Assembly: GCF_000620705.1 (NCBI RefSeq)
Contig: NZ_KK211169.1
Span: 124,001-188,000 of the forward strand
DNA: 64,000 bases
Direction of reading: 5' to 3'
From: Nocardioides sp. URHA0020
Lineage (GTDB): Bacteria > Actinomycetota > Actinomycetes > Propionibacteriales > Nocardioidaceae
Numbering within the stretch: position 1 is the first letter of the stretch; every line of letters begins with the position of its first letter. This document shows positions 52,858 through 63,654 of this stretch, piece by piece. The notes below the pieces were generated by a model. It made no database searches. It worked only from the letters and a program-made list of their open reading frames with translations, and was not told where the DNA came from. A program made the translations under genes and the position numbers.

Positions 52858-54090
52858 ATGGCACGCACTGAGCTGCAGGCGCGGCGGCTGGAAGCAGTCC
52901 GCGCCTGGACCTCCTTCGTGGAGCGCGGCGACGAGGCGGTCGACCAGGTCCGCCCCGAGATCCTCACCAGCTGGACCCGCTCCGAGGCCTCCATCCCCGC
53001 CGACGTGGCCGAGGCCCCGCTGGCCGACGAGGCCGAGACCGCGGCGTACTGGCAGAGCTCGCCGCTCCAGACCGCCGTCGAGCGGGTCGAGGCGGAGCTG
53101 CGTCGTACGGCCGAGGACGGCGACCTCGTCGTCGCGGTCACCGACCCCGACACCCGCATCCTGTGGACGTACGGCGGCCGGGTGATGCGCCGCAAGGCCG
53201 AGACGGTCAACTTCGTGGCCGGCGGGAGGTGGGACGACCTGAGCGTCGGCACCAACGCCCTCGACCTGGCCAACCGCAGCGGGGCCGCCGAGATGGTCTT
53301 CAGCGCCGAGCACTACGCCTCGATCGTCCACAACTGGGTCTGCTGGGCGGCGCCCGTGCACGACCCGGTGACCGGCACCCAGCTCGGCGTGATCGACCTG
53401 TCGACGTCGTGGGACCGCAGCCACCCGATCGGTCTCGCGACCGCGCGCGTGATGGCCCGGCTGATCGAGACCGCGATGCCGCTCTCGCACCAGTACGCCG
53501 TCCTCGACCAGCTCGACGAGAGCTCCGAGCCGGGCCTGGTGCTGCGCCTGCTCGGCACCGCGGAGACCTGGCTCGACGGCCAGCGGCTGCTGCTCAACCG
53601 GCGCCAGACCGAGGTCCTGGCGCTGCTCGCGATGCACCCGGAGGGGCTGTCGCTCGAGCACCTCCACGCCCTCGTGTACGGCGACCAGGCGGTCACCACC
53701 TCGACCCTCAAGGCGGAGGTCTCGCACCTGCGCTCCTCGCTCGGCGGTCAGCTCGCCTCCCGGCCCTACCGGCTCACGATGCCGGTCTCCACCGACGTCG
53801 ACCTCGTCCTCACCCTCCTGCGCCGCGGTCGCGTCGCGGCCGCCGTCGACGCGTACGGCGGCGACCTGCTGCCCGGCACCAACTCGCCGGCCCTCACCGA
53901 GCTCGCCGAGCTCGTCGCCGTCGCCGTCCGTGAGGCGCTGCTCGCCGATCCCGACCCCGACGCGGTGATCCGCTACGGCGAGCGAGCGCCGTACGACACG
54001 GAGGTCGTCGAGGTCTGTCTCGCCCGGCTGCCCGACGGGCATCCCGCCATCCCGCTGCTCAAGGGCCGGCTCGCTGCGGCGTCACGCTGA
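52858..54090 (+). CDS. GAF-domain transcriptional regulator lacking an AAA+ domain
   Basis: 410 residues. A GAF-like sensor domain (about 55-205) resembles that of AcoR-type activators (EILTSWTRSE, then VGTNALDLA, and CWAAPVHDPVTG). A C-terminal winged-helix part (about 245-325) contains RRQTEVLALLAMHPEGLSLE and HLRSSLGG. The sigma-54 AAA+ domain of AcoR is absent, so it probably acts with a sigma-70 promoter. Position between xdhC and the molybdenum hydroxylase genes makes it the best candidate regulator for them; inference. Confidence 0.78.
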   Translation: MARTELQARRLEAVRAWTSFVERGDEAVDQVRPEILTSWTRSEASIPADVAEAPLADEAETAAYWQSSPLQTAVERVEAELRRTAEDGDLVVAVTDPDTRILWTYGGRVMRRKAETVNFVAGGRWDDLSVGTNALDLANRSGAAEMVFSAEHYASIVHNWVCWAAPVHDPVTGTQLGVIDLSTSWDRSHPIGLATARVMARLIETAMPLSHQYAVLDQLDESSEPGLVLRLLGTAETWLDGQRLLLNRRQTEVLALLAMHPEGLSLEHLHALVYGDQAVTTSTLKAEVSHLRSSLGGQLASRPYRLTMPVSTDVDLVLTLLRRGRVAAAVDAYGGDLLPGTNSPALTELAELVAVAVREALLADPDPDAVIRYGERAPYDTEVVEVCLARLPDGHPAIPLLKGRLAAASR

Positions 54091-54154
54091 CCGATTCCGC
54101 CCCGGTCGCCGGGCGTCCGTGGAAGTCTCGACCTCGACGGAGCCGGGGGAGACG

Positions 54155-54913
54155 ATGGACGACGCAGAGCTCGAGCGGGTGCGAGCGCACCTGGGCACGG
54201 TCCTCGCGACCCTGGCGGCCCGGATCGGCGCGGTCGCCGATGCCGGACCCGGCTGGTGGATCGGCCTCACCGGCGGCGTCGCGCCGGAGCTCAACCTGGC
54301 GCTGCTGACGACCCCCGACGTCGAGACGCTCGACGGCACCCTGGCGATCGTCGAGGACGCCGGCCTGGCAGCGCTGGTGCTGCTGGCCGGTCCGGGGCGT
54401 GGGCTGGCCGACCGGCTCGGGTCGCCGTGGGCCACCCTTCCGGCGGTCGCGGTGATGACCCGCGACCTCACGACCGGCCCCCGCGACGCCCCCGACCGCC
54501 GCGTCCGGCAGGCCGGACCGGCGGACGCCGAGGTCGTCGCCGACCTGGTCGCCGCGGCGCACTCGCTGACCGCCGACGACACGGCCATCACGGTGGCCGC
54601 GGCGCTGCCCGGTGGTGTGGTGCGGGCATGGCTGCTGGAGGAGGACGGGCTGGCCGTCTCGGCGGTCGTCTCCGGACACCTGGACGACGCGGTGTCCCTC
54701 TGGGCCCTGTCGACCCCGCCCGCGTTCGCGGGGCGCGGCTACGGCCGGGCACTGCTCGCGGGCGTGCTGGCCCAGTCCCGTGCCGACGGGGCTCGGCTCG
54801 GGATGCTTGCTGCCACTCCGGCGGGAGTCCCTCTCTACGAGGCCAGCGGCTGGCGCATCGTGGAGGAGTGGGACCTCGTCACCAACGCCGGCTCAGCTCC
54901 GCCCCTGGGCTGA
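54155..54913 (+). CDS. GNAT-family N-acetyltransferase
   Basis: 252 residues. The C-terminal GNAT fold has the acetyl-CoA motif GRGYGRALLAGVLAQ and PLYEASGWRIVEEW (typical end). The N-terminal half resembles other acetyltransferases with a divergent helical module. GGGGGA precedes ATG 54155. It is probably unrelated to the hydroxylase; substrate unknown. Confidence 0.82.
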   Translation: MDDAELERVRAHLGTVLATLAARIGAVADAGPGWWIGLTGGVAPELNLALLTTPDVETLDGTLAIVEDAGLAALVLLAGPGRGLADRLGSPWATLPAVAVMTRDLTTGPRDAPDRRVRQAGPADAEVVADLVAAAHSLTADDTAITVAAALPGGVVRAWLLEEDGLAVSAVVSGHLDDAVSLWALSTPPAFAGRGYGRALLAGVLAQSRADGARLGMLAATPAGVPLYEASGWRIVEEWDLVTNAGSAPPLG

Positions 54914-54970
54914 CGCCCGCCGGCCTTCGCCGCGCTCGACCCGTCGGTCGCGGCGGCTACCGTCGCTCCG

Positions 54971-55723
54971 GTGGAGATCCGCTACACCCTCGCGCTGGTG
55001 ACTGGTGCCGGCGGCGGGCTGGGTCGCGAGCTCGCCGTCGCACTGGCGCGGCTGGGCGCGGCCATCCTGGTCGCCGACCGGGACCTCCCGGCGGCCGAGC
55101 AGACCGTCGAGCTGGTGCGGGCGGCTCGGGTGCGGGGCTGGGCGGTGCAGGCCGACCTGGCCGACGAGGCCGACGTACGGATGCTGGCGGCCCGGGCCGC
55201 TGACCTCGGTGGCGCCGACATCCTCCTCAACAACGCCGGCGGCTGGACCGAGGGGCCCGCGCAGTACCCCTACGCCCCCGACCTGGCGTGGTCGCGGACC
55301 CTCGACCTCAACCTGCGCTCGCCGATGCTCCTCACCCGCCTCTTCCTCGACGCTCTCGGCGAGCGGCGCGGACGGCTGGGAGTGGGTGCTGTCGTCAACG
55401 TCGGCTCCAGTGCCGGTCTCGAGCCTGGCGGCTACGGCTCGCCGGAGTACGCCGTGGCGAAGGCCGGCCTGGTCCGGCTGACCACCGCGCTGGGGGACCC
55501 GGAGACCGCGGCCCGCGCCCGGGTGATGGCCGTGGTGCCGGGCTGGGTGGGCCTGCCGCGGGCGCAGGAGCAGTGGGCCGAGCTGACGGAGGCCGAGCGG
55601 GCCGCCCTCCCGCCGCTCATCGACCCCGGCGAGGTGGTCCGCAGCGTCGTCCACCTGCTCCGTCGCGGTGCGGCGGGGGAGGTGGTCGAGCTCGCCGGCG
55701 ACCGGGCGGCCCGCGGGCGCTGA
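54971..55723 (+). CDS. SDR-family oxidoreductase
   Basis: 250 residues. TGAGGGLG cofactor loop, NNAG, Ser in [10 protein letters not shown] and YAVAK with catalytic Tyr/Lys. GTG 54971. The proline-rich end lacks the usual C-terminal substrate loop elements. It lies between the GNAT gene and the small subunit gene; it may provide or remove an alcohol/aldehyde handled by the hydroxylase, but this is only positional inference. Confidence 0.83.
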   Translation: MEIRYTLALVTGAGGGLGRELAVALARLGAAILVADRDLPAAEQTVELVRAARVRGWAVQADLADEADVRMLAARAADLGGADILLNNAGGWTEGPAQYPYAPDLAWSRTLDLNLRSPMLLTRLFLDALGERRGRLGVGAVVNVGSSAGLEPGGYGSPEYAVAKAGLVRLTTALGDPETAARARVMAVVPGWVGLPRAQEQWAELTEAERAALPPLIDPGEVVRSVVHLLRRGAAGEVVELAGDRAARGR

Positions 55724-55813
55724 ACGGGCCTACCTTCCGCCAACCGCAGGATCCCTAGCGTGACCGGCACCACAGCAGGTCTACCCAGCATCGTGTCTGG
55801 CAAGGGAGCCTCC

Positions 55814-56295
<482 letters not shown>

Positions 56296-56299
<4 letters not shown>

Positions 56300-58791
56300 C
56301 CGCCACGCAGGAGCGCCCGTCCGACGCGATCGAGAAGGAGATCGGCCGCGACCGTCGCCGCAAGGAGGACCAGCGGCTGATCACCGGTCGCACCCGGTGG
56401 ACCGACAACATCGTGCTGCCCGGGATGCTGCACCTGGCGATGGTGCGCAGCCCCTTCGCGCACGCCACGATCACCAGCATCGAGACCGCGGACGCCAAGG
56501 CGTCGACCAACGTCGTCGACGTGCTCACCGGCGCCGACTTCGGCGCCGAGCTGGGCGCGATCATCAACGCCTGGCCGATCACCCCCGACCAGGTCACCCC
56601 CGCGCACTCCCCGATGCCCGCCGACCGGGTCGCCTTCGCGGGCGAGATCGTCGCCGTCGTGATCGCCCGTACGGCGGCCGAGGCCCGCGACGCGGCCGAG
56701 CTCGTGGAGGTCGAGTACGACGAGCTGCCCGCCGCCCTGGACCTCAAGAGGTCGGCCGCCGACGAGGTGCTCGCGCACCCTGACCTGGGCACCAACAAGT
56801 CGGCGCTGTGGGTCTTCGACTCCGCCGAGGCCGGCACCGGCGGCAACGTCGACGAGGCGATCGCCAAGGCGCGCACCGACGGCATCGTGATCGAGCGCGA
56901 GTACCGCCAGCAGCGGCTGATCCCGGCCTTCATGGAGCCGCGCAGCGTCGTGGTCGACCCCACCGGTGAGCAGTACACGATGTGGTCGGCCACCCAGATC
57001 CCGCACATCGTCCGGTTCGCGCTGGCCGCGACGACCGGTGTGCCCGAGTCCAAGATCCGCGTCATCGCCCCCGACGTCGGTGGTGGCTTCGGCGGCAAGC
57101 TGCAGGTGACGCCGGAGGAGTGGATCGCGTGGGCGGTCGGGCGTCGGCTCGGCAAGCCGGTCAAGTACACCGAGACCCGGTCCGAGTCGCTGATGAGCGC
57201 CCACCACGGTCGCGACCAGTGGCAGAAGCTCACCCTGGCGGCCGAGAAGGACGGCACCGTCACCGGGCTCAAGGTCGAGCTGCTCGCCGACCTCGGCGCG
57301 TACGTCGCCATCGTCGGCGGCGGCGTGCCCGTGCTGGGTGCGTTCATGTTCAACTCGATCTACAAGTTCCCGGCGTACCACTTCGCCGTCCAGACCGTGC
57401 TCACCAACAAGGCCTGGACCGACGCCTACCGCGGCGCCGGGCGACCGGAGGCGACGTACGCCATCGAGCGGCTGATGTCGGAGCTCGCCGCGGAGCTGGG
57501 CGTCGACCCGCTCGAGGTCCGCGAGAAGAACTGGATCAAGCACGAGGAGTTCCCGTTCACCACGGTCGCGGGGCTGGAGTACGACTCCGGCAACTACGAG
57601 GCGGCGACCGCCAAGGCCAAGGAGATGTTCGGGTACGACGAGTTGCGCGCGGAGCAGATGGCGCGCCGCGCCTCCGGTGACACGGTGCAGCTCGGCATCG
57701 GCATCTCCACCTTCACCGAGATGTGCGGCCTGGCCCCGAGCCGGGTGCTCGGCCAGCTCGACTACGGCGCCGGCGGCTGGGAGCACGCGGAGGTGCGGAT
57801 GCTGGCCACCGGCACGGTCGAGGTCATCACCGGAGCGTCGGCGCACGGCCAGGGCCACGAGACGGCGTTCAGCCAGATCGTGGCCGACCGGCTCGGCGTC
57901 CCGTTCGAGAGCGTCGAGGTGCTGCACGGCGACACGCAGGTCTCCCACAAGGGGCTGGACACCTACGGATCGAGGTCGCTGGTCGTCGGCGGCGAGGCCC
58001 TGGTCAAGGCGGCCGACAAGGTCGTCGAGAAGGCCAAGCCGATCGCCGCGCACCTGCTCGAGGCGTCGGTCGATGACATCGAGTTCTCGCAGGGCCGCTT
58101 CTCGGTGCGCGGCACCGACCAGGGTCTGGCGATCACCGACATCGCCGGCGCCGTCTTCGCCGCCCACAACCTCCCGGACGGGGTGGAGCCGAGCATCGAC
58201 TCCGAGGCGACGTACGACCCGGTGAACTTCAACTACCCGCACGGCACCCACCTCTGCGCGATGGAGGTGGACACCGAGACGGGTGCGGTCAAGATGCGCA
58301 AGTACGTCTGCGTCGACGACATCGGCAACATCGTCAACCCGCTCATCGTCTCGGGCCAGGTGCACGGCGGGCTGGTGCAGGGCATCGCGCAGGCGCTGTG
58401 GGAGGAGGCCGTGTACGACGACTCCGGCACCCTGGTGTCCGGCTCGTTCGTCGACTACCTGCTGCCGACCGCGGCCGACACGATCAGCTTCGACATCGGG
58501 CACACGACGACGCCGTCGCTGACGAACACGCTCGGCACGAAGGGCGTCGGCGAGGCCGGCACCATCGCCTCGACGCCGGCCGTCGTCAACGCGGTCGTCG
58601 ACGCCGTACGCCACCTCGGGGTCGACGACATCCAGATGCCGTGCACCCCCGAGCGGGTGTGGAAGGCGATCAACGGGCCCGGGTCCGGCGGCTCGACCGA
58701 GGGCGCGGCCATGCCGCACTTCGAGTCCGGCGGCGCGGCGGGCAACCAGGAGCAACCCGGCACGGCGAGCACGGATGGAGCTGGATCATGA
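56296..58791 (+). CDS. Molybdopterin-binding large subunit, xanthine dehydrogenase/form II CoxL-like
   Basis: 831 residues. Holds the Mo-bis-oxo-thio cofactor. Two XDH-type domains with VGGGFGGK (261-268), a substrate-loop sequence AYRGAGR (377-383) and GVGEAGT near the end carrying the catalytic Glu. True form I CO dehydrogenases have AYxCSFR with the Cu-binding Cys; AYRGAGR marks form II, whose substrate is often not CO. It could be a purine, aldehyde, aromatic or nicotinate-type hydroxylase. Small and medium subunits flank it with 4-bp overlaps. Confidence 0.9.
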
Positions 58792-59654
58792 TCCCCGCAG
58801 CGTTCGACTACGTCGCGCCGACCACGGTCGAGGACGCCCTCGCGGCGCTCGCGCAGTACGGCGACGAGGCCAAGATCATCGCCGGTGGGCAGAGCCTGCT
58901 GCCGGTGCTGCGGATGCGGCTCAACGCGCCCGAGTGGATCATCGACCTGGGTCGGATCGAGTCGCTGCGCGGTGTCCGCGACGACGGCGACGCGATCGTG
59001 ATCGGTGCGATGACCCCGCACGTCGTGGTCGGCTCCGACCCGCTCGTGGCCGAGCACGCCTCGCTGGTCGCGAAGGCGGTGGAGCATCTCGCCGACGCGC
59101 AGGTGCGGCACCGTGGCACCTTCGGCGGCGCGCTCGCGCACGCCGACCCCGCGGGTGACCTCGGGGCGCCTGCGTTGGCGCTGGGTGCGGAGTTCGTCAT
59201 CGCCGGGTCCGGTGGCACCCGGACCGTGGCGGCCGACGACTTCTTCGTCGACCTCTTCGAGACCGCGATCGGGGAGGACGAGATCCTCACCGAGGTCCGG
59301 ATCCCGAAGCGCACCGGGTGGGGAGCGACGTACGAGAAGTTCGTGCGGGTGGCCCACCAGTGGCCGATCGTCGCGGTCGCCGCGACCGTGCGGGTCGAGG
59401 GCCAGGCCGGCGACCGGGTCTTCGCGGAGGCCCGCATCGGGCTCACCAACATGGGCAGCACGCCGCTGCGCGCCCGGGCCGTCGAGGACGCGCTCGTCGG
59501 GCAGCCGGTGACCGACGACGCCGTACGCACGGCCGCCGCGCTGGCCGCCGACGGCACCAATCCGCCCTCCGACCTCAACGGCGACGCGGACTACCGGCGA
59601 CACCTGGCGACCGTGCTGACTCGGCGCGCGGTGCTCGACGCGGCCGGGGCCTGA
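58788..59654 (+). CDS. FAD-binding medium subunit of a molybdenum hydroxylase (CoxM-like)
   Basis: 288 residues. The FAD-binding PCMH fold contains AGGQSLLPVLRMRL (29-43) and HRGTFGGALAHADPAGD, both standard FAD contacts. It takes electrons from the small subunit and passes them to an acceptor. ATG 58788 overlaps the large subunit stop. The next gene (CoxG-like) starts 6 bp later, so all four are co-transcribed. Confidence 0.93.
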   Translation: MIPAAFDYVAPTTVEDALAALAQYGDEAKIIAGGQSLLPVLRMRLNAPEWIIDLGRIESLRGVRDDGDAIVIGAMTPHVVVGSDPLVAEHASLVAKAVEHLADAQVRHRGTFGGALAHADPAGDLGAPALALGAEFVIAGSGGTRTVAADDFFVDLFETAIGEDEILTEVRIPKRTGWGATYEKFVRVAHQWPIVAVAATVRVEGQAGDRVFAEARIGLTNMGSTPLRARAVEDALVGQPVTDDAVRTAAALAADGTNPPSDLNGDADYRRHLATVLTRRAVLDAAGA

Positions 59655-59660
59655 TCGCCT

Positions 59661-60434
59661 GTGGACCTGACTCACCGCTTCACCGTCCCCACCTCGGTCG
59701 AGGAGACCTGGGCGCACTTCCAGGACATCGCGTCCGTGGCGGAGTGCTTCCCGGGTGCGACCGTGAGCTCGGCCGACGGTGACACCTTCGCCGGCTCGGT
59801 GAAGGTCAAGCTCGGGCCGATCGCCCTGGTCTACAACGGATCCGGCACCTTCGTGGAGAAGGACGAGGCGGCGCACCGCTTCCTCGTCGATGCCAAGGGT
59901 CGCGACAAGCGCGGCAACGGCACGGCGGGGGCGAAGGTCACGCTGACCATGACCGACGCCGCGGCCGGAGGCACCGACGTCGAGGTCGTCACCGACCTGG
60001 CGATCACCGGGAAGCCCGCTCAGTTCGGCCGCGGGGTCATGCAGGACGTCTCGGACAAGCTGCTCGGGCAGTTCGTGGAGTGCCTCGAGCAGCGTCTGAG
60101 TGCGGAGCCCACGGGGGCCCCGCAAGCGACGACGCCGACGACCTCGACGCCCCCGACGACCCCCGGGTCCGAGCAGGCGGCGGGGTCGGCACCCGGCGCC
60201 GACCCGGTCGCCAGCCTGGTGGAGCCGACCATCGGGGTAGTCCCTGACGATCGCGGGGTCGCACCGGCCGCGGAGGCCCCGAAGCGTCAGGGACTACCCC
60301 GCCAACCACCCCACGACGACGCCATCGACCTGGGAGCAGCGGTGATCCCGGTGCTCGCCAAGAGCTACTGGAAGCAGGTCGTCGGCGTGGTGGTCGTCGT
60401 CGGCGTCGTCGCCTGGTGGGTCCGCAGACGCTGA
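59661..60434 (+). CDS. CoxG-like SRPBCC protein with membrane anchor
   Basis: 257 residues. The N-terminal SRPBCC/CoxG domain (about 1-150) resembles CoxG, which tethers CO dehydrogenase to the membrane and delivers electrons to quinones. A Pro/Thr-rich linker follows and a C-terminal membrane helix (VVGVVVVVGVVAWWV) with RRR end. Part of the linker is encoded by a perfect 17-bp inverted repeat (60233-60301). GTG 59661 is the start. It likely recruits the hydroxylase to the membrane. Confidence 0.88.
   Translation: MDLTHRFTVPTSVEETWAHFQDIASVAECFPGATVSSADGDTFAGSVKVKLGPIALVYNGSGTFVEKDEAAHRFLVDAKGRDKRGNGTAGAKVTLTMTDAAAGGTDVEVVTDLAITGKPAQFGRGVMQDVSDKLLGQFVECLEQRLSAEPTGAPQATTPTTSTPPTTPGSEQAAGSAPGADPVASLVEPTIGVVPDDRGVAPAAEAPKRQGLPRQPPHDDAIDLGAAVIPVLAKSYWKQVVGVVVVVGVVAWWVRRR
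60233..60301. repeat. Perfect inverted repeat inside the coxG-like gene
   Basis: Arms CGGGGTAGTCCCTGACG (60233-60249) and CGTCAGGGACTACCCCG (60285-60301), 17 bp each, 35 nt apart. Translated in frame within the linker region. The arms encode unrelated peptides, so coding constraint does not explain the symmetry. Confidence 0.9.
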
Positions 60435-60449
60435 CGGGCCGGACGCGGG

Positions 60450-61775
60450 TCAGTCCAGGGCGCTGTCGCGGGTCTTCGGCGTCGGCTCCGGCACGACGTC
60501 GGGCTCGCGTACGCCGTTGACGCCCGCAGGCAGCTGGGGCTCGAGGCGCAGGACCGACAGCACACCGAGCAGCACGCAGCCCGCGACCAGGGTGCCGATG
60601 TAGACGCTGTCGAGGTGGTGACCGATCAGGAAGCCGGCCACCGGCGGCGCGATGATCTGCGCCAGCTGGAAGGCCGCCGAGCTGGCGGCGTTGTAGCGAC
60701 CGCGCAGGTGGTCGGGGGCCAGGTCGTTGACCAGCGCCGGGACGGTCGGCTGCAGGAGCGTCTCGCCGAAGGCGAAGACCGAGGCGCACGCCGCGACCAG
60801 CATGGTGGCGCCCCAGGTGCCGGACACCAGCCCCGTCGCGCCGAGCAGCAGCCAGGACACCGCCCACACCGCCGCCATCACCGCGATGACCCGGGTGCGT
60901 CGACGGCCCTCGATGCGCTGGAGCACCACGAGCTGCAGCAGCACGATCACCAACGTGTTGGCGGCGAAGGCGAAGCCGAGTCCCTGCGTCGAGATCTCCC
61001 CGACCGAGCGGGCGTACGCCGGCATGCCGGCGTTGAGCTGCGAGTAGCCGACGTACGACGAGACGAAGCTGATCGCCAGCATCGAGGCGACGGCCGGACG
61101 GCGTACGACGTCCAGGTAGCTGACCTTCGCGGGCGGCTCGTCGCCGTGGTGGTCGACCCGACCGGCCACGTGGCGCAGCGGCACGAGCATCAGGAAGAGG
61201 GCGGGCAGGTAGCTCAGGGCGTCGCCGAGGTAGATCGCCTGGAACGTCACGACGTGGTCGACCCGCACGACCACGCCCGCCACCAGGCCGCCGATGCCGA
61301 TGCCGAGGTTGAGCAGCGTGAAGTTGACGCCGAAGTAGCGCTGTCGCAGCTCCGAGGGGATGACCGCGGCGATGAAGGCCTGGAAGCCCGGCCAGGAGAC
61401 GCCGAAGGCCACCCCGCTCAGCAGCAGCGCGACCGCCGCGGCTGCGGGCGTCGAGGCGAAGGCGAGCACCACGTTGCCGATCACCTGGAGGACGAGCGCG
61501 CCGATCAGGATCCGGCGGGCTCCCCACCGGTCGATCGCGGCACCACCCGGCCCGACCACGAGGAAGCCGACCAGCGGGGGCAGGGCGAGCAGGAGCCCGG
61601 CGTCGCTGAGCGCGAACCCGCGCACCTCGTGGAGGTAGACGATGTTGAACGGCAGCACGAGTCCGGTGCCGATGAACTCGAACACGACCACGGAGAGCAG
61701 GAGCTTGCCCTCGCGTGGCAGGTCGTGCCAGAAGGAGCGGAGCGTGAGAGGACTGGGGCTGGTGGGACTCGACAT
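60450..61775 (-). CDS. MFS transporter
   Basis: 441 residues, about 12 membrane helices. The N-terminal loop GAAIDRWGARRILIGA matches the MFS GxxxDRxGRR motif, and residues FGETLLQPTVPALV belong to the second half. It resembles drug or metabolite exporters; the substrate is not predictable. It is divergent from the DUF2207 gene (82-bp spacer) and converges with the coxG-like gene. Confidence 0.88.
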   Translation of the reverse strand: MSSPTSPSPLTLRSFWHDLPREGKLLLSVVVFEFIGTGLVLPFNIVYLHEVRGFALSDAGLLLALPPLVGFLVVGPGGAAIDRWGARRILIGALVLQVIGNVVLAFASTPAAAAVALLLSGVAFGVSWPGFQAFIAAVIPSELRQRYFGVNFTLLNLGIGIGGLVAGVVVRVDHVVTFQAIYLGDALSYLPALFLMLVPLRHVAGRVDHHGDEPPAKVSYLDVVRRPAVASMLAISFVSSYVGYSQLNAGMPAYARSVGEISTQGLGFAFAANTLVIVLLQLVVLQRIEGRRRTRVIAVMAAVWAVSWLLLGATGLVSGTWGATMLVAACASVFAFGETLLQPTVPALVNDLAPDHLRGRYNAASSAAFQLAQIIAPPVAGFLIGHHLDSVYIGTLVAGCVLLGVLSVLRLEPQLPAGVNGVREPDVVPEPTPKTRDSALD

Positions 61776-61856
61776 GTTGCAACGAGTGTTTCAGGCTGCG
61801 TGGACAGTCTGCGAATCCTTATTCGCGGACCCTTCGCAGCCCCTAGGCTCCCCACC

Positions 61857-63614
61857 ATGAAGCGTCTGGTGGGCTACACGATCGGCCTGGCCCTGGTGGT
61901 CCTGGTGCTTCTCATCCCCGCGGCCATCTACGGCGTCGGGGGCAGCGACGACGGCCCGGCGTCCTCGGACGAGACCACGATCACGTCGTACGTCGGGGAC
62001 TTCGACGTCGCCGACGACGGCGACCTGAAGGTCGTCGAGAAGCTCACCGTGAACTTCCCGTTCGACGGCAAGCACGGCATCTTCCGGTTCTGGGACACCG
62101 AGGACCCGACCGCGCCGGACTCCCGCCGCATCCCGCACGACATCAAGGTCACCATGGACGGTCGTGACGTCGCCGTCGAGCTGTCACGGCAGTCCGGTGG
62201 TCGCTACCGCGTCGCGCGGATCGGCGATGCGGACTCGACCGTGGAGCCCGGTGACCACGTCTACCGGATCAGCTACCGGATCGACGGCGTCCTCGAGCCG
62301 GGCACCGACGGGTCCCGGACCCAGTTCTACTGGAACCTCATCCCGGCCGGCTGGGCCCAGGCCATCACCGCCGCCGACCTGACCGTCCGGCTGCCGGCCA
62401 ACGCCCAGGACGTCCAGTGCGCCGTCGGCTCCGACACCAACGGCTGCACCGTCGAGGGCGCCGGGACCACCAAGCTCCACGTCACCGCGGCCAACCTCGC
62501 CCCGCGCACGCCCGTGACCCTCAAGACCGGCCTCGACATGGCGACGCCCGCCGCGGGCGGCACCCTCCCGTGGCCGCGCCGCTTCGACGCCGTCTTCGGC
62601 CCGACCGTAGCCGGCCTCGGCGCCGTCCTCCTCCTGTCCTTCCTCGTCGCGCTCCTGGGGCTGTACCTCGCCAAGCGCGCGGCCGAGCGGGACCCGCAGT
62701 TCCCCCTGATGTACGCGCCACCCGAGGGCGTCGGGCCCGCCCAGGCGGCGTACCTCGTGACGGAGCAGGTCGGCGACGAGCAGTACGTCGCCACCCTGAT
62801 GTACGCCGCCGAGAAGGGCGCGATCGACCTCGACCGCTCCGACGCGGCGTGGACGATCAAGGACAAGAACGGCGCTGAGGGCTGGGCCGGTCTCGACCCC
62901 GTCACCTCCGGCGTCGCGCACCTGCTCGGCGGACCGGGCACGTCGTTCGTGGCCGCACCCAAGGACGTCGAGGCCGGCAAGCGCCTCAAGAGCGAGATGT
63001 CGACCTTCGAGTCCAGCACGAAGTCGTGGGCGTCCTCCGCCGGGCTGATGACCACCAGCGGTCTGGGCGGATTCGGCCCGATCGTGATCGGCGCGTGCTT
63101 CATCGGCGTCATCGCGATCGCGATCTGGAACCCGCTCGACATGTCCATCGTCGGGCTCGTCCTCGGCGCCTTCGCGATCTTCGCCGCCTCCCTCGCGGCG
63201 CCCGGCTCCGGGACCCGGCGCACCAGGACGGGGCGTGACCTGTGGTCGCGCGCCGGCGGGTTCAGGCGGATCCTGTCGACCCCGTCCGCCGTCGACCGCT
63301 TCGACTTCTCGGGACGCCAGGAGCTCTACACGGCGTACATCCCCTGGGCGGTCGCCTTCGGGTGCGCCGACGAGTGGGCCGAGAAGTACCGCACCGAGAT
63401 GGCCACCGAGCCGCCCGTCCCGTCGTACTTCGGCGGGGCGTACGCCGGTGCGTACGCCGGCTCCGCCGTCTCGTCGATGGTCTCCGACTTCAACAGCACC
63501 GTCAGCTCCGCCATCTCGTCGTACGAAGCGACCCAAAGCTCCTCCTCGTCCTCCAGCGGCGGCGGGTTCTCGGGTGGCGGCGGAGGCGGCGGTGGTGGCG
63601 GCGGCTCCTGGTGA
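61857..63614 (+). CDS. DUF2207 membrane protein
   Basis: 585 residues. Signal/anchor helix at the N-terminus, an external beta-rich DUF2207 domain (ITSYVGDFDVADDGDLKVVEKL onward), a membrane helix near 240 (VAGLGAVLLLSFLVALLGLYL), a cytoplasmic domain, further helices near 400-440, and a Ser- then Gly-rich tail ending in about eleven glycines and SW. ATG 61857. Together with the following LemA gene this pair is common in actinobacteria; the role may be in membrane homeostasis, but the biochemical activity is unknown. Confidence 0.9.
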   Translation: MKRLVGYTIGLALVVLVLLIPAAIYGVGGSDDGPASSDETTITSYVGDFDVADDGDLKVVEKLTVNFPFDGKHGIFRFWDTEDPTAPDSRRIPHDIKVTMDGRDVAVELSRQSGGRYRVARIGDADSTVEPGDHVYRISYRIDGVLEPGTDGSRTQFYWNLIPAGWAQAITAADLTVRLPANAQDVQCAVGSDTNGCTVEGAGTTKLHVTAANLAPRTPVTLKTGLDMATPAAGGTLPWPRRFDAVFGPTVAGLGAVLLLSFLVALLGLYLAKRAAERDPQFPLMYAPPEGVGPAQAAYLVTEQVGDEQYVATLMYAAEKGAIDLDRSDAAWTIKDKNGAEGWAGLDPVTSGVAHLLGGPGTSFVAAPKDVEAGKRLKSEMSTFESSTKSWASSAGLMTTSGLGGFGPIVIGACFIGVIAIAIWNPLDMSIVGLVLGAFAIFAASLAAPGSGTRRTRTGRDLWSRAGGFRRILSTPSAVDRFDFSGRQELYTAYIPWAVAFGCADEWAEKYRTEMATEPPVPSYFGGAYAGAYAGSAVSSMVSDFNSTVSSAISSYEATQSSSSSSSGGGFSGGGGGGGGGGGSW

Positions 63615-63654
63615 CCCCGATACTTTCCAGCACGCCATGAACTGAGGAGTTCAC

